This document shows, piece by piece, positions 19,253 through 29,911 of a stretch of DNA of 64,000 bases. The stretch lies in contig NZ_CP061285.1 in NCBI RefSeq assembly GCF_018687075.1, positions 1,240,001 through 1,304,000 of the forward strand. The letters are read 5' to 3'. Each line of letters starts with the position of its first letter. Within the stretch, counting starts at the first letter, position 1. Origin of the DNA: Polynucleobacter sp. MWH-UH35A (GTDB lineage Bacteria > Pseudomonadota > Gammaproteobacteria > Burkholderiales > Burkholderiaceae). The translations under genes were made by a program, and so were the position numbers. A model generated the notes under the pieces. That model saw only the letters and a program-made list of their open reading frames with translations. It was not told where the DNA came from and ran no database searches.

Positions 19253-20712
19253 ATGAAGAAATACTGATCAATATCACTCCGCAAGAAACGCGTGTTGCTT
19301 TAATTCAGCAAGGGGCGGTACAGGAGCTGCAAATTGAACGCACCCGCCAACGCGGCATTGTCGGCAATATCTATTTAGCTAAAGTTGTGCGTGTGTTACC
19401 CGGCATGCAATCCGCATTTATCGAGATTGGACTTGAGCGCACTGCGTTTATGCACGTTGCCGATATCACCCAAAATAACCCGCAAGCACAAATTGAGAAA
19501 TTACTATTTGAAGGTCAAACCCTACTGGTACAAGTACTCAAAGATCCATTAGGCACAAAAGGTGCGCGCTTAACAACGCAATTGAGTATTGCTGGACGCA
19601 ACTTGGTGTACCTACCTCCCGCAGGCAGCGATACCGCAACCGAAAAATACATTGGCGTCTCACAACGCATCGATCAACCTGAAGAGCGTGAGGCGATTAA
19701 GTCTCGCCTTGCCAGTCTCATGGCTGAGGATGAAAAAGGCGGCATTATTGTCCGTACAAGTGCCCAAGATGCCTCAGATACCGAGCTGCAGCATGACATG
19801 CTTTACCTGCGTACCACTTGGGAGAACATCCATGCAGCTATGAAGCACAAGCCAGCACCTACCCTGCTTTATCAAGACCTCAGCTTAGCTGAACGGGTAT
19901 TACGCGATGTTGCCGGCGAAGAGACGACCCAGATCCGCGTAGATTCTGCTGAGAACTTTGAGAAGCTCAAAGCCTTTACCAGTGCTTACATGCCCAATCT
20001 ATTGGGTAAATTAACATTACACCGTGGTGAGCGCGCCCTCTTTGATTTATTTGATGTTGATGCCGAGATTAATAAAGCCCTTGGCCGCAGAGTAGACCTC
20101 AAGTCGGGCGGCTATCTGATGATTGATCAGACCGAGTCTATGACCACGATCGATGTAAATACAGGTAGCTACGTAGGCGCACGCAATCTCGATGACACGG
20201 TCTTTAAAACCAATCTGGAAGCAGCTCAGGCAATTGCTCGTCAACTCCGTTTACGAAATCTTGGTGGAATTATCATCATCGACTTCATCGATATGGTTGG
20301 CAAGGATCATCAAGAGTCAGTGTTACATGAACTCAATCGTAATCTGGAACGAGATCATGCGCGCACTTCAGTGAGCGACTTTTCTGCTTTAGGTTTAGTT
20401 GAAATGACCCGCAAGCGCACTCGCGAATCACTGGCCCACATCACCTGCGAGCCTTGCACTACCTGCCTTGGCAAGGGTGAGATTAAAACTGCCCAAACGG
20501 TTTGTTACGAAATTCTACGAGAGATTGTGCGAGAGCATCGCCAATTTAACCCAAGAGAATTTAGAATTGTGGCCTCTCCAGATGTCATCGATCTCTTCCT
20601 GGAGGAAGAGAATCAATTCTTGGCACAATTAGGTGATTTCATCGGCAAGCCAATTACTCTTCAGGCAGAAGGTAGCTTCCGCCAAGAGCAATACGATATT
20701 GTTCTTAGCTAA
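19249..20712 (+). CDS. rng: Ribonuclease G
   Basis: A 487-aa RNase E/G protein beginning MNEEILINITPQETRVALI. An S1 domain covers about residues 35-115 (GNIYLAKVVRVLPGMQSAFIEIG), followed by the catalytic domain with TIDVNTGSY (metal site Asp) and IIIIDFIDM, and the Zn-link cysteines CEPCTTCLGKG. It processes 16S rRNA 5' ends and decays mRNA. It lacks the long C-terminal scaffold of RNase E. The start at 19249 gives an ATGA overlap with maf; the longer upstream frame is coding sequence of maf in another frame. Confidence 0.94.
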   Translation: MNEEILINITPQETRVALIQQGAVQELQIERTRQRGIVGNIYLAKVVRVLPGMQSAFIEIGLERTAFMHVADITQNNPQAQIEKLLFEGQTLLVQVLKDPLGTKGARLTTQLSIAGRNLVYLPPAGSDTATEKYIGVSQRIDQPEEREAIKSRLASLMAEDEKGGIIVRTSAQDASDTELQHDMLYLRTTWENIHAAMKHKPAPTLLYQDLSLAERVLRDVAGEETTQIRVDSAENFEKLKAFTSAYMPNLLGKLTLHRGERALFDLFDVDAEINKALGRRVDLKSGGYLMIDQTESMTTIDVNTGSYVGARNLDDTVFKTNLEAAQAIARQLRLRNLGGIIIIDFIDMVGKDHQESVLHELNRNLERDHARTSVSDFSALGLVEMTRKRTRESLAHITCEPCTTCLGKGEIKTAQTVCYEILREIVREHRQFNPREFRIVASPDVIDLFLEEENQFLAQLGDFIGKPITLQAEGSFRQEQYDIVLS

Positions 20713-20737
20713 TCAATCTTAACTTTCACTAATTTAT

Positions 20738-22501
20738 TTAAGCGTTTGAGAACTGAATGCGATGCAAGTTCGCATACAAGCCATCTTGCTTAATTAAATC
20801 TGCGTGAGAGCCATTTTCGACAATATTGCCATGTTCTAAAACAACAATACGATTGGCATGTTCGATGGTTGATAGTCGATGTGCAATTACCAAGGTAGTT
20901 CTGTTAGCCATCAATCGATCTAGAGCATCCTGAACCTGGCGTTCGGATTCTGAATCTAAGGCAGAAGTAGCCTCATCCAGGATGAGAATCGGTGCATCTT
21001 TGTAGATAGCGCGGGCAATCGCCAAACGCTGGCGCTGGCCACCGGATAAGCGATTGCCGTTGTCACCAATCATTGAATCAATCCCCTCTGGCAACTCTTT
21101 AATGAGCGCAGTCAGATTTGCTGCCTCTAACGCTTCCATAACGCGACCACGATCAACCCCCTGTTGATCATTGGCACCATAAGCTACATTGGCAGCAATC
21201 GTATCGTTAAAGAGAATGACATCCTGACTCACAAAGGCAATCTGGCGACGAACATCAGCCAACACAATATTTTCTAAAGGAACGTCATCCAGATAAATTT
21301 GGCCACTTGTGGGCTTAAAGAATCTTGGCAACAAATTGACTAAGGTTGATTTTCCGCCGCCCGAAGGGCCCACAAATGCAACTACCTCACCAGGCTGGAT
21401 CGTGAGATTAATGTCACTCAGAGCATCCTTGCGATCACCCTCTTGCTCATACGAAAACCCAACATTCTCAAAACGAATGCCACCCTTAGTTTTGCCTAAA
21501 GGGGTCATATTCAATTTACGATCTTCATTTTCTTCAAATGGCTGATCCATTAGCCCAAAGATCATTTCTGCAGCTGTCAAACCGCGCTGTAAGGGTTGAT
21601 TGATATCGGCCAAGTGCTTTAACGGCGAAATTACTAACATCATGGCGGTAATAAATGCAGCAAAACCACCGACAGTAGTACCCTCGGTGGCCGATTGCAT
21701 TAAAGCAATCACCAGCACTACCGATAAGGCCATAGAGGCGATCAGTTGGGTGATGGGCTGATTTAAGCCACCAGCTACCGCTGACTTCAAGGCAAACTGA
21801 CGTAAGCGTTCTGCCTTTTGTTTGAAGCGCGTCATTTCATATTCTTCAGCACCGTGCACTTTAACAATCTTATAGCCAGCTGCTGCTTCCTCAACAATGT
21901 AAGCAAGATCACTTGTAAGTGTTTGCTGCTCTCGATTGAGCGACCTTAAGCGGCGATTAATTTTGCTCATGATGAATGCGATCACCGGAAAAATAATCAA
22001 GACTACTAAGGTCAATTGCCAATTGAGGTAGATTAAGTAGCCAATGAGTCCAACTACCGTTAACGAATCGCGCACCAAACTTATCAACATATTGCCCATG
22101 ATGCTTAGGACATTATTAACTTCAAAAACTACAGCATTAATTAAGTTTGATGCAGAATTTTTTTGAAAAAAGGTGGTGCTGGCATGCAAGAGCGTCTGAA
22201 ACATTTGCTCACGCAATTTAAGAAGCACAGCGTTAATGACTCTTGTTAACAAATAGTTCGACAGAAACTGAGCCAAACTGCGAACCAAGGCTAAGCCGAC
22301 CAAAAATACAGGCACTTGCCAGAGCTTGCTATTCAGTTGCCCTGTAAACCCCCGATCCAGTAAAGGCTTCATCAAGGCGGGGATAGAGGTTTCGGCGCCG
22401 GCCACTAAAGCCATGGCCAAAAGTGATCCAATAATCAAGCCGTAATGGGGCTTGAGGTAGGTTATTAAGCGATTTAGGGCGGTACGGTCTTGAGCATTCA
22501 T
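20738..22501 (-). CDS. msbA: Lipid A / lipid flippase MsbA
   Basis: A 587-aa half-transporter: six membrane helices in about residues 15-315 and an ABC ATPase domain from about 340, with Walker [10 protein letters not shown], signature [15 protein letters not shown], Walker [13 protein letters not shown] and the switch His in VIAHRLST. MsbA flips the lipid A core across the inner membrane. The start [21 protein letters not shown] fits the family; a longer in-frame extension to 22621 would run into the facing glycosyltransferase and is rejected. The two facing start codons are only 10 bp apart, and the neighbours are LPS glycosyltransferases. Confidence 0.93.
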   Translation of the reverse strand: MNAQDRTALNRLITYLKPHYGLIIGSLLAMALVAGAETSIPALMKPLLDRGFTGQLNSKLWQVPVFLVGLALVRSLAQFLSNYLLTRVINAVLLKLREQMFQTLLHASTTFFQKNSASNLINAVVFEVNNVLSIMGNMLISLVRDSLTVVGLIGYLIYLNWQLTLVVLIIFPVIAFIMSKINRRLRSLNREQQTLTSDLAYIVEEAAAGYKIVKVHGAEEYEMTRFKQKAERLRQFALKSAVAGGLNQPITQLIASMALSVVLVIALMQSATEGTTVGGFAAFITAMMLVISPLKHLADINQPLQRGLTAAEMIFGLMDQPFEENEDRKLNMTPLGKTKGGIRFENVGFSYEQEGDRKDALSDINLTIQPGEVVAFVGPSGGGKSTLVNLLPRFFKPTSGQIYLDDVPLENIVLADVRRQIAFVSQDVILFNDTIAANVAYGANDQQGVDRGRVMEALEAANLTALIKELPEGIDSMIGDNGNRLSGGQRQRLAIARAIYKDAPILILDEATSALDSESERQVQDALDRLMANRTTLVIAHRLSTIEHANRIVVLEHGNIVENGSHADLIKQDGLYANLHRIQFSNA

Positions 22502-22511
22502 ATAATGAATT

Positions 22512-23273
22512 ATGCCCACCTTATCCGTCATACTCATCACCCGCAATGAAGAGGCCAATTTGGACGATTGTCTGGCCTCCCTGGAGGGGATTGCCCAGCA
22601 GATTGTGGTCGTTGATACCAATAGCTCTGACCGAACCCTGGAAATAGCCCAAAGCTATGGGGCGACCATATCCCAGCCATCGGACTGGCCTGGTTTTGGA
22701 CCCCAGAAAAACCGCGCTTTAGACCTAGCGACCAGCGAATGGGTGCTCTCCTTAGATGCCGATGAAAGACTGACCCCCGCCCTTAAATCAGATATTCTGA
22801 CGGCAATGCATCATAGCGCCCATGTGGACTGTTTTGCGATCCCAAGACTCTCTTGGTATTGCGGACGATTCATCCGCCATTCTGGCTGGAGCCCCGATTA
22901 TGTTGATCGTTTATTTAAGCGTGGAACAGCCCGCTTTTCAGACGACCTTGTCCATGAACGCCTCATCCCCAATGGCCAAGTTGCCAAACTAGAAAATCCT
23001 ATGTTGCATTACAGCTTCATGAACTATTCACAAGTTCTGCAGAAGCTTGATCGCTACTCCACTGCATCAGCAGAACAGGCATTTGCTAAAGGTAAAACCA
23101 GCAGCCCCCTTAAAGCAGTACTTCATGGGGCTTGGGCTTTTTTTCGGACTTACATCCTGCGCGCTGGATTTTTAGATGGTCCTCAAGGATTTGCCCTGGC
23201 GATATCCAACGGGCAAGGCACCTACTACCGCTACATCAAGCTGTGGCATCTGAATCAGGAAGTCGGTAAATGA
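22512..23273 (+). CDS. Family 2 glycosyltransferase, LPS core type (WaaE/LgtF-like)
   Basis: A 253-aa GT2 enzyme: nucleotide-sugar fold [21 protein letters not shown] at the N-terminus, [11 protein letters not shown], and the metal-binding DADER near residue 82. The later [20 protein letters not shown] block is typical of the beta-1,4-glucosyltransferases that decorate the LPS core. It likely acts on the cytoplasmic face before MsbA flips the product. It is divergent from msbA and overlaps the next transferase by ATGA. Confidence 0.85.
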   Translation: MPTLSVILITRNEEANLDDCLASLEGIAQQIVVVDTNSSDRTLEIAQSYGATISQPSDWPGFGPQKNRALDLATSEWVLSLDADERLTPALKSDILTAMHHSAHVDCFAIPRLSWYCGRFIRHSGWSPDYVDRLFKRGTARFSDDLVHERLIPNGQVAKLENPMLHYSFMNYSQVLQKLDRYSTASAEQAFAKGKTSSPLKAVLHGAWAFFRTYILRAGFLDGPQGFALAISNGQGTYYRYIKLWHLNQEVGK

Positions 23274-24049
23274 TTTCAGTTTTGCTGGCCACTTATAACT
23301 GGCCTCAAGCGCTCAAGTTGTGCCTAGAATCGCTAGCCACTCAAACCGATCAGAACTTTGAAATCATCGTTGCCGATGATGGCTCCACTGAAAGCACAAA
23401 ACACGTCATTGATTCTTTTCAAGGCTCACTCCCTACTGCCATCCAACATCTATGGCAAGAAGATCAAGGCTTTCGGAAAACCAAAATTTTGAACCAAGCA
23501 ATTGCCGCTGCCCATGGTGACTATTTAGTATTTCTAGATGGCGATTGCATCGTGCAACCGGACTTTGTCGCACAGCATCGCAAGTTGGCACAAAAAGGTT
23601 ATCTCGTCACCGGCAGCCGAGTCCTCTTAAATCAAAGCCTTACTCAAGATCTACTCTCCTGGTCACGATGGAGCTTTCCAAATTTCTGCAGCAACTTATT
23701 AAGCAAGCGTTTCAGTGGTGGCATCAATAAATACTGGCCACTCAAGATCAAATTAGGCGATGGCCATTGGCGCCATTACAAAAAGTTTGTCTGGCGCCGC
23801 ATCAAGGGTTGCAATATGGCCTGCTGGAAGGCTGACGCTGAAGCCATTAATGGCTTTGATGAGACTATGACAGGCTGGGGTCATGAAGATGCAGATTTTG
23901 TCTTTCGCCTTCAGCATCACGGCATTCGCCGCAAATCTGGGTCATGGTCCACCGAAGTCTTCCATCTTTTTCACAAAATCCATGATCAAAGCTACGCTGC
24001 TGAAAATGCACGACGTGTGCGTGAAAAGATTATGGCTAAAGCCTTGTAA
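23270..24049 (+). CDS. Family 2 glycosyltransferase with galactosyltransferase-type C-terminal motif
   Basis: A 259-aa GT2 protein with [30 protein letters not shown] and the DxD motif FLDGDCIV (near residue 95). The C-terminal segment GCNMACWKADAEAINGFDE followed by GWGHEDADF is the Glyco_transf_7C block. It probably adds a sugar to the LPS core or a surface polysaccharide. It overlaps the previous gene by 4 bp and lies 11 bp before the family 9 enzyme, so the three form one operon. Confidence 0.83.
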   Translation: MISVLLATYNWPQALKLCLESLATQTDQNFEIIVADDGSTESTKHVIDSFQGSLPTAIQHLWQEDQGFRKTKILNQAIAAAHGDYLVFLDGDCIVQPDFVAQHRKLAQKGYLVTGSRVLLNQSLTQDLLSWSRWSFPNFCSNLLSKRFSGGINKYWPLKIKLGDGHWRHYKKFVWRRIKGCNMACWKADAEAINGFDETMTGWGHEDADFVFRLQHHGIRRKSGSWSTEVFHLFHKIHDQSYAAENARRVREKIMAKAL

Positions 24050-24060
24050 GAATTGATTTA

Positions 24061-25218
24061 ATGAGCAACTTCTCCAAACTCAAGCCCAAAAAAGTATTAT
24101 TCATTGCCACGCGGCAAATTGGTGACGTCTTGGTAACAACACCCCTGATTAGCAAGGCCAGAGAGCTCTGGCCTAATGCGGAGTTTCATTTCTTAGGGTA
24201 TCGCGGCAAACTAGAGATGCTGCACGGCAATTCGAACATTGCCGAAGTAATTGAAACTTCTGACCGACCTGGTTTTGGTGAATATCTCACCCTCTTTAAT
24301 CGCCTCTTCCAACGCTATGACTTAGCGATCGTGACACAGCCCAGTGACCGCGCCTATCTGTACGGATTGGTGGCAGCCTTTAGAAGGGTTGGTGTTCTCG
24401 GCGGTCACCCACAAGGCAAAGATGCAGAAGATCAAGGCAAGCGCAGTAAGAGTGAAAAGCAAAACGCCTGGAAGAAATTCATCTGCATGCACACCGTCGA
24501 TGTCGATTACTTCAAACAACATGTCATTACAGAAAAGCTGCGCTTACTAGAAGTCTTCTTTAAAAACCGTGCCGAACTTTTTACTAAACCAATTTCCGTT
24601 ACCCCGCCGACTGGAGAACCCCTAACACCTGCCATCGCCAGCGAACTCAGACAACCATATGTCGTAGTGCATCCAGGCCCGCTGACTGCCTATAAGCGCT
24701 GGCCGCTGGCACATTGGCAAAAGCTCATTGATTGGCTTGTAGAGCAAGGCTTTCAAGTAGTGTTAAGTGCTTCGCCAGCCAAGCAAGATATACAACTCAA
24801 TCACGACATCATTTCTTTACTAGATGATCAAAGTAAAAAACAAGTTATCAACGCTGCCGGCAAATTATCGATTCCACAGGCAGGCGCTTTAATTCGTGGT
24901 GCGGCTTTATATATTGGCGTAGATACCTCGATTACCCATTTAGCCGCTGCTTGCAATACCCCAACCATCACACTCTTTGGCGCAACGCCACCAACCAATT
25001 TTGGTCCATGGCCAAATGACTTTATTGGCGAGCAGCCTTTTCATTTGCGTGATCGCACGCAGACTGTTGGCAATGTCACTATTCTGCAAGGTCCTGGGCA
25101 ATGCGTACCCTGCCGTAAGGCAGGTTGCTTAGATAAAGCGGATAGTTATAGCGAGTGCTTAGATTTACTGGAGCCTCAGCAAGTCATCGAGGCTATTCAG
25201 AGAGTGTTGTCGAGCTAA
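24061..25218 (+). CDS. Family 9 glycosyltransferase (LPS heptosyltransferase-like)
   Basis: A 385-aa GT9 protein with the N-terminal KKVLFIATRQIGDVLVTTPLI and C-terminal donor-site features VVHPGPLTAYKRWPLAHWQ, YIGVDTSITHLAAACNTPTITLFGATPP. GT9 members transfer heptose from ADP-heptose to LPS inner core (WaaC, WaaF, WaaQ). The exact acceptor cannot be told. A cysteine group near the C-terminus (CVPCRKAGCLDK) occurs in several WaaQ-like proteins. Confidence 0.87.
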   Translation: MSNFSKLKPKKVLFIATRQIGDVLVTTPLISKARELWPNAEFHFLGYRGKLEMLHGNSNIAEVIETSDRPGFGEYLTLFNRLFQRYDLAIVTQPSDRAYLYGLVAAFRRVGVLGGHPQGKDAEDQGKRSKSEKQNAWKKFICMHTVDVDYFKQHVITEKLRLLEVFFKNRAELFTKPISVTPPTGEPLTPAIASELRQPYVVVHPGPLTAYKRWPLAHWQKLIDWLVEQGFQVVLSASPAKQDIQLNHDIISLLDDQSKKQVINAAGKLSIPQAGALIRGAALYIGVDTSITHLAAACNTPTITLFGATPPTNFGPWPNDFIGEQPFHLRDRTQTVGNVTILQGPGQCVPCRKAGCLDKADSYSECLDLLEPQQVIEAIQRVLSS

Positions 25219-25250
25219 GGCTATCAGTACCACTGCGTCAAGATGCCTGC

Positions 25251-28200
25251 TTAGTGGTATTGAACCTGCACAGAATCTTTTTGCTTTGACGCCAAAATCT
25301 GATTCAGGCCATGCAAGCAAGCGTCATCTGGATAGATGCGCAACTCTTCCGGGAACTGCATTAGACAGGCTCCACCACTAGTTGTAACGGCTGCAGTCAA
25401 CATTAAACCCTTCATGCCATCATTCGACCCGGGCGTAGCTGGTGTGGAAGCGCCTAACTTGGGATCACGGACGCGGTTGGCCATTAGATAAGGATTAATT
25501 TGGCTACGGAGCATCTTAATATCAATCGCATTATCGATACAGACATGAACATTGCGCGCAAAACGCATGCGAGCACCCGTAATATCCATGACTGCCTCAG
25601 AAACAATACGCATGCCGCCTGAAAACTTATCAGGGGTCACATTTACCTTGGCGACCAATAGTTCATCTTCTTTGAGCCATGAACGATTGGGCTCATAAAC
25701 TTCACTATACAAGGTGACTTCAAGTGCTGCAGTGCCATCATCGATGGTTGCAATCATCATGCGTCCACGTTGACCAGTCAGCATCCGCGCTGAAGTAATG
25801 ATGCCGGCAATCAGTTGATCCTTGCCCTCAGTCACTTTAGACAAAGGCTGGCGAATAAAGTGAGAAGTCTCATCGCGATAAGCATCAAACATATGTCCTG
25901 TTAAGCAAAGACCCAAAGCGGTCTTCTCTTCTTGCAGCCGTTTTTTCTCAGACCAAACTGGCTCACGCACTAACTCCGGAAGATGGCGATTCTCTTCGCC
26001 GGCCACCTCAAACAAACTTACTTGATGAATTGATGCTTCTGCTTGCTCAGCAGCTTCAATCGCCCTAGCTAATGAAGCAAGCAAAGTTGAGCGAATGTCA
26101 TAGAGGTTTCCACCCGCAGGAACCGAATCGCGATAAAGACTATCAAATGCACCAGCACGCATTAGGGCTTCGATAGCGCGGCGGTTAACCTGCCTACGGT
26201 CTACTCGTGCGCAGAAATCAAACAAGTCCTTAAATGGTCCACCAGTTTCACGCGCTTTAACAATTGACTCAATAGCAGCCTCACCTGTGCCACGCACCGC
26301 ACCCAAGCCATAACGTATATGGCTGATCGGAGAATCCGGTGCTGCATCAGGTGCGCGCAGCGGCGTAAACTCATAAACACCGGTATTGATATCCGGCGAG
26401 AAAACTCGAATGTTATTTGCTAAACAATCGTCATACAGAATCTTCACTTTATCAGTGTCATCCATTGCGAGCGATAAGTTGGCTGCCATAAATTCAGCTG
26501 GGTAATACGCTTTGAGCCAAGCCGTTTGATAAGCTAAGAGTGCGTATGCAGCAGCGTGGGACTTATTAAATCCATAACCTGCAAAGCGCTCCATCAAGTC
26601 ATAGATCTCATTTGCTTTTGACTCTGAAATACCACCAGCTTTAGCGCCATCACTAAAGATTTTGCGATGCTGCGCCATTTCTTCTGGCTTTTTCTTACCC
26701 ATCGCGCGACGGAGCATGTCAGCGCCACCAAGCGAGTAACCGCCGATCATCTGCGCCATCTGCATCACCTGCTCTTGGTAGACCATGATGCCGTAAGTCT
26801 CACGCAGGACTGGCTCAATACGCGGATCGGGATACTCTACTTTTTGACGCCCATGCTTACGCTCAATAAAGTCTGGGATCAAGTCCATCGGACCTGGACG
26901 ATACAAAGCCACCAAAGCAATAATGTCCTCAAAGCGGTCGGGCTTAGCCTCACGAAGCATGCCTTGCATGCCACGGCTTTCTAGCTGAAATACGGCAACC
27001 GTATTGGCGCGCTTAAGGACATCAAAGGCTTTCTCATCATCGAGCGGAATCTCACCAATATTCCAGTCTCTGCGATCCGCGTGTAAGGCTTTAATCCAAC
27101 GCTCTGCAGCAGCAAGGATGGTAAGCGTGGTCAAGCCTAAGAAGTCGAACTTCACCAAACCAATCGCCTCTACGTCATCCTTGTCGAACTGACTAATAAC
27201 GGAGCTACTGTCTTGATCTTTGCTTTCTTGAGTGTAAAGTGGACAGAAATCAGTGAGACGTCCTGGCGCTATCAATACGCCACCAGCATGCATGCCGACG
27301 TTACGAGTCATACCCTCTAATTGCTGAGCCAAGGAGAGTAATTGACGCACTTCATCTTCATTCTTCTCACGTTCAGCTAATTGCTTCTCTTCCTTCTTGG
27401 CCATTTCAATGGTCATGTACTGACCTGGCTTATTGGGCACCAGCTTAGCGATGCCGTCGACGAAGTTATAGCCTTGCTCAAGTACGCGTCCCACGTCTCG
27501 AATAGCTGCTCTGGCAGCCATGGTTCCAAAGGTTGCAATCTGACTGACCGCATCTTTGCCGTACTTATCCTTTACATACTGAATCACCCGGTCGCGACCG
27601 TGCTGACAGAAGTCAATATCGAAGTCGGGCATCGATACCCGCTCTGGATTGAGAAAGCGCTCAAAGAGAAGGTTGTAGCGCAATGGATCCAAATCGGTAA
27701 TACCAAGCGAGTACGCTACTAAAGAGCCGGCGCCAGAGCCGCGACCAGGGCCAACCGGGACACCATTATTTTTTGCCCAGTTAATGAAGTCTGCAACGAT
27801 TAAGAAGTAGCCTGGGAAACCCATTTGAGAAATCGTTTTAACCTCGAACACCAAACGTTCGTGATAACGCGCCATTTCTTTTTTGCGCTCTTCTGGATCG
27901 GGAAAGTTGCGCTCCATGTGGCGCTCTAAACCGACTTCAGATTGAGCGAGCAAATATTCATCGAGCGTAATTCCGGGTGGTGTCGGAAAGTCTGGCAAAC
28001 GCGGTTGACCCAAAACCAAGGAAAGGTTGCAACGCTTGGCAATTTCTACTGAGTTCGCCAAAGCCACTGGCAAATCTGCAAAACGCTTTTCCACTTCCTC
28101 CTGGGTCAGGAAATACTGCTCTTCATTAAACTTTTTAGCGCGGCGTGGATTGCCAAGTAACTCCCCCTCGGCAATACAAACACGGGCTTCGTGCGCCGTA

Positions 28201-28868
28201 AAGTCACTTCTCTGCATGAACTGCACTGGATGTGTTGCGACTACTGGTAAATCGAGCTCATTTGCTAAGTGGCAAGCAAGTTGCAGTTGCTTTTCGTCCT
28301 GAGGATTGCCGCCCCGTTGCACTTCGATATAAAAAGACTTTGGAAACAGCTTTTCATAGCGTCTGGCAACAATCTTAGCTTGATCGTCTTGACCAGCAAG
28401 CAATGCTGCGCCAACTTCACCCATGCGGGCACCAGAGAGCGCAATGAGTCCATAAGATAAGGTCCGCTTAGCGGCTTTATCCTCTGCCTTAGCAGCGGGC
28501 TCACTAAACCAAGCGGAATCGACTTCAGCCCGACCACGGGATTGGTTATCAAGCGATGCTCTACTGAGCAGTTCACACAAATTAAGATAGCCAGAATGGT
28601 TTTGCACCAAGAGCAACAAGCGATGAGGTTGCTCCGGATCCTGAGGATTGCTGATCCAAACATCAGCACCAGCAATCGGCTTAATACCGCTAGAGCGGGC
28701 AGTCGTATAAAAACGCACTAAACCAAATAAATTGCTTAAATCGGTGATGGCCAAGGCACCCATCTCATCTTTGACCGCTGCTGCAACGGCATCATCAATA
28801 CGAACGACTCCATCCGTAATCGAAAACTCGGAATGGACGCGAAGATGAACAAAACGGGGTGAAGCCAT
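25251..28868 (-). CDS. dnaE: DNA polymerase III alpha subunit
   Basis: A 1205-aa replicative polymerase. An N-terminal PHP domain (FVHLRVHSEFSITDGV) is followed by the family C polymerase core with GPGRGSGAGSLVAY and catalytic aspartates in VSMPDFDIDFCQ (near residue 425), then YQEQVMQMAQ, a helix-hairpin-helix region, an OB domain near 1000-1080, and a tau-binding tail. The length is normal for DnaE1. The start codon is 3 bp from that of the divergent gluQ. Confidence 0.97.
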   Translation of the reverse strand: MASPRFVHLRVHSEFSITDGVVRIDDAVAAAVKDEMGALAITDLSNLFGLVRFYTTARSSGIKPIAGADVWISNPQDPEQPHRLLLLVQNHSGYLNLCELLSRASLDNQSRGRAEVDSAWFSEPAAKAEDKAAKRTLSYGLIALSGARMGEVGAALLAGQDDQAKIVARRYEKLFPKSFYIEVQRGGNPQDEKQLQLACHLANELDLPVVATHPVQFMQRSDFTAHEARVCIAEGELLGNPRRAKKFNEEQYFLTQEEVEKRFADLPVALANSVEIAKRCNLSLVLGQPRLPDFPTPPGITLDEYLLAQSEVGLERHMERNFPDPEERKKEMARYHERLVFEVKTISQMGFPGYFLIVADFINWAKNNGVPVGPGRGSGAGSLVAYSLGITDLDPLRYNLLFERFLNPERVSMPDFDIDFCQHGRDRVIQYVKDKYGKDAVSQIATFGTMAARAAIRDVGRVLEQGYNFVDGIAKLVPNKPGQYMTIEMAKKEEKQLAEREKNEDEVRQLLSLAQQLEGMTRNVGMHAGGVLIAPGRLTDFCPLYTQESKDQDSSSVISQFDKDDVEAIGLVKFDFLGLTTLTILAAAERWIKALHADRRDWNIGEIPLDDEKAFDVLKRANTVAVFQLESRGMQGMLREAKPDRFEDIIALVALYRPGPMDLIPDFIERKHGRQKVEYPDPRIEPVLRETYGIMVYQEQVMQMAQMIGGYSLGGADMLRRAMGKKKPEEMAQHRKIFSDGAKAGGISESKANEIYDLMERFAGYGFNKSHAAAYALLAYQTAWLKAYYPAEFMAANLSLAMDDTDKVKILYDDCLANNIRVFSPDINTGVYEFTPLRAPDAAPDSPISHIRYGLGAVRGTGEAAIESIVKARETGGPFKDLFDFCARVDRRQVNRRAIEALMRAGAFDSLYRDSVPAGGNLYDIRSTLLASLARAIEAAEQAEASIHQVSLFEVAGEENRHLPELVREPVWSEKKRLQEEKTALGLCLTGHMFDAYRDETSHFIRQPLSKVTEGKDQLIAGIITSARMLTGQRGRMMIATIDDGTAALEVTLYSEVYEPNRSWLKEDELLVAKVNVTPDKFSGGMRIVSEAVMDITGARMRFARNVHVCIDNAIDIKMLRSQINPYLMANRVRDPKLGASTPATPGSNDGMKGLMLTAAVTTSGGACLMQFPEELRIYPDDACLHGLNQILASKQKDSVQVQYH

Positions 28869-28871
28869 GAG

Positions 28872-29822
28872 ATGATTTTAGCTGTGTCGACATCCAAAAA
28901 CCTTCCATCCCCAGCCAGCGGCTATCGCGGGCGATTTGCCCCGTCGCCTACCGGCCCACTGCATGCAGGCTCCCTAGTGGCTGCTCTCGGAAGTTGGCTG
29001 GATGCCCGTAAAAATAGGGGTAAATGGCTGCTCAGAATTGAAGATTTGGACACCCCCCGCTGTATCCCAGAGGCCACCCAGCAAATACAGGCGCAATTAC
29101 TCTCCTGCGGGCTCACTTGGGATGAGGGGATCATCTACCAATCCCAACGCCAAGAGGCTTACCAGAGTGCTTTAGATCGTTTAAATGATCTCAAATGCCT
29201 GTACGCCTGCACCTGCTCACGTCAAACGATAGCCAACACCTTAGCTAGTCTTGGGATTGAGACCCCCCGCAACCAAGAAATGGTCTATCCAGGCACCTGC
29301 CGCCCTGCTGAATTAATAGGCAACCCGATTCAAGCTTTTGGGGATGGGAATAAGGCTTGGCGTATTGCCCTCCCTAAAAATTGCCTTATTCAATTTAGGG
29401 ATTTAGCTCTGGGGATGCAAAGCCAAAACCTCAATACAGAAGTGGGTGATTTTGTCTTGCGAAGAAGCGATGGTTTATTTACCTACCAACTAGCCGTTGT
29501 AGTCGATGATGCTGAGCAAGGCATCACACACATTGTTCGCGGCCAGGATTTGTTAAGCAATACTGCAAGGCAAATTTACCTGCAAGAAGTATTAGGTTAT
29601 CAAAGGCCAGAGTATCTGCATCTTCCTCTTGTTCTTGATGAGCATGGCGAAAAACTCAGCAAGCAAACTCTAGCCACGCAAATCAACACCCGAGATGAAA
29701 GGCACTCGCTATTGGAGTTGCGTAAAGCTGCTAAACATCTGGGACTGCAGGACCTGCCTGATGGTGTGAATACTACGATTGCAGAGTGGCTGTTAGCGGC
29801 CACCCATGCATGGAAAAACTAA
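28872..29822 (+). CDS. gluQ: Glutamyl-Q tRNA(Asp) synthetase
   Basis: A 316-aa truncated glutamyl-tRNA synthetase paralogue: YRGRFAPSPTGPLHAGSL contains the HIGH-like element, RIEDLDTPR follows, zinc-type cysteines lie in CLYACTCS and PGTCRP, and EKLSKQ is the KMSKS-like loop. It lacks the anticodon-binding domain. The enzyme charges glutamate onto queuosine in tRNA-Asp. queG, a queuosine synthesis gene, lies 9 kb away. The start is uncertain (ATG 28872 or GTG 28884) because the gene faces dnaE almost head to head. Confidence 0.9.
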   Translation: MILAVSTSKNLPSPASGYRGRFAPSPTGPLHAGSLVAALGSWLDARKNRGKWLLRIEDLDTPRCIPEATQQIQAQLLSCGLTWDEGIIYQSQRQEAYQSALDRLNDLKCLYACTCSRQTIANTLASLGIETPRNQEMVYPGTCRPAELIGNPIQAFGDGNKAWRIALPKNCLIQFRDLALGMQSQNLNTEVGDFVLRRSDGLFTYQLAVVVDDAEQGITHIVRGQDLLSNTARQIYLQEVLGYQRPEYLHLPLVLDEHGEKLSKQTLATQINTRDERHSLLELRKAAKHLGLQDLPDGVNTTIAEWLLAATHAWKN

Positions 29823-29827
29823 CGAAC

Positions 29828-29911
29828 TTAGCTTTTCTTTTTTATTGCTTGCTTCTCTGTTTCTTGTTTTTTCTTGCTTCTTTGTTTCTTATTTTTTTGT
29901 TTCTTGCTTTT
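29828..29911 (-). other. In-frame lysine-rich open extension directly behind the rhlE stop
   Basis: Reading on from the rhlE TAA (29912-29914) in the same frame gives 27 sense codons, KSKKQKNKKQ then RSKKKQETEKQAIKKKS, before the next TAA at 29828-29830. That second stop lies 5 bp from the convergent gluQ stop. The stretch is 14 Lys out of 27, highly basic, and resembles the basic tails of RhlE-type helicases. It may be a former C-terminus cut off by a nonsense change, or a readthrough product. On the plus strand it appears only as a pyrimidine-rich tract. Confidence 0.55.

Noticed and set aside
29823..29911. Simple pyrimidine-rich repeat or promoter UP element between gluQ and rhlE
   Set aside because: The tract is explained by in-frame AAA/AAG/CAA codons continuing rhlE; it is downstream of both convergent genes, so no promoter is expected.
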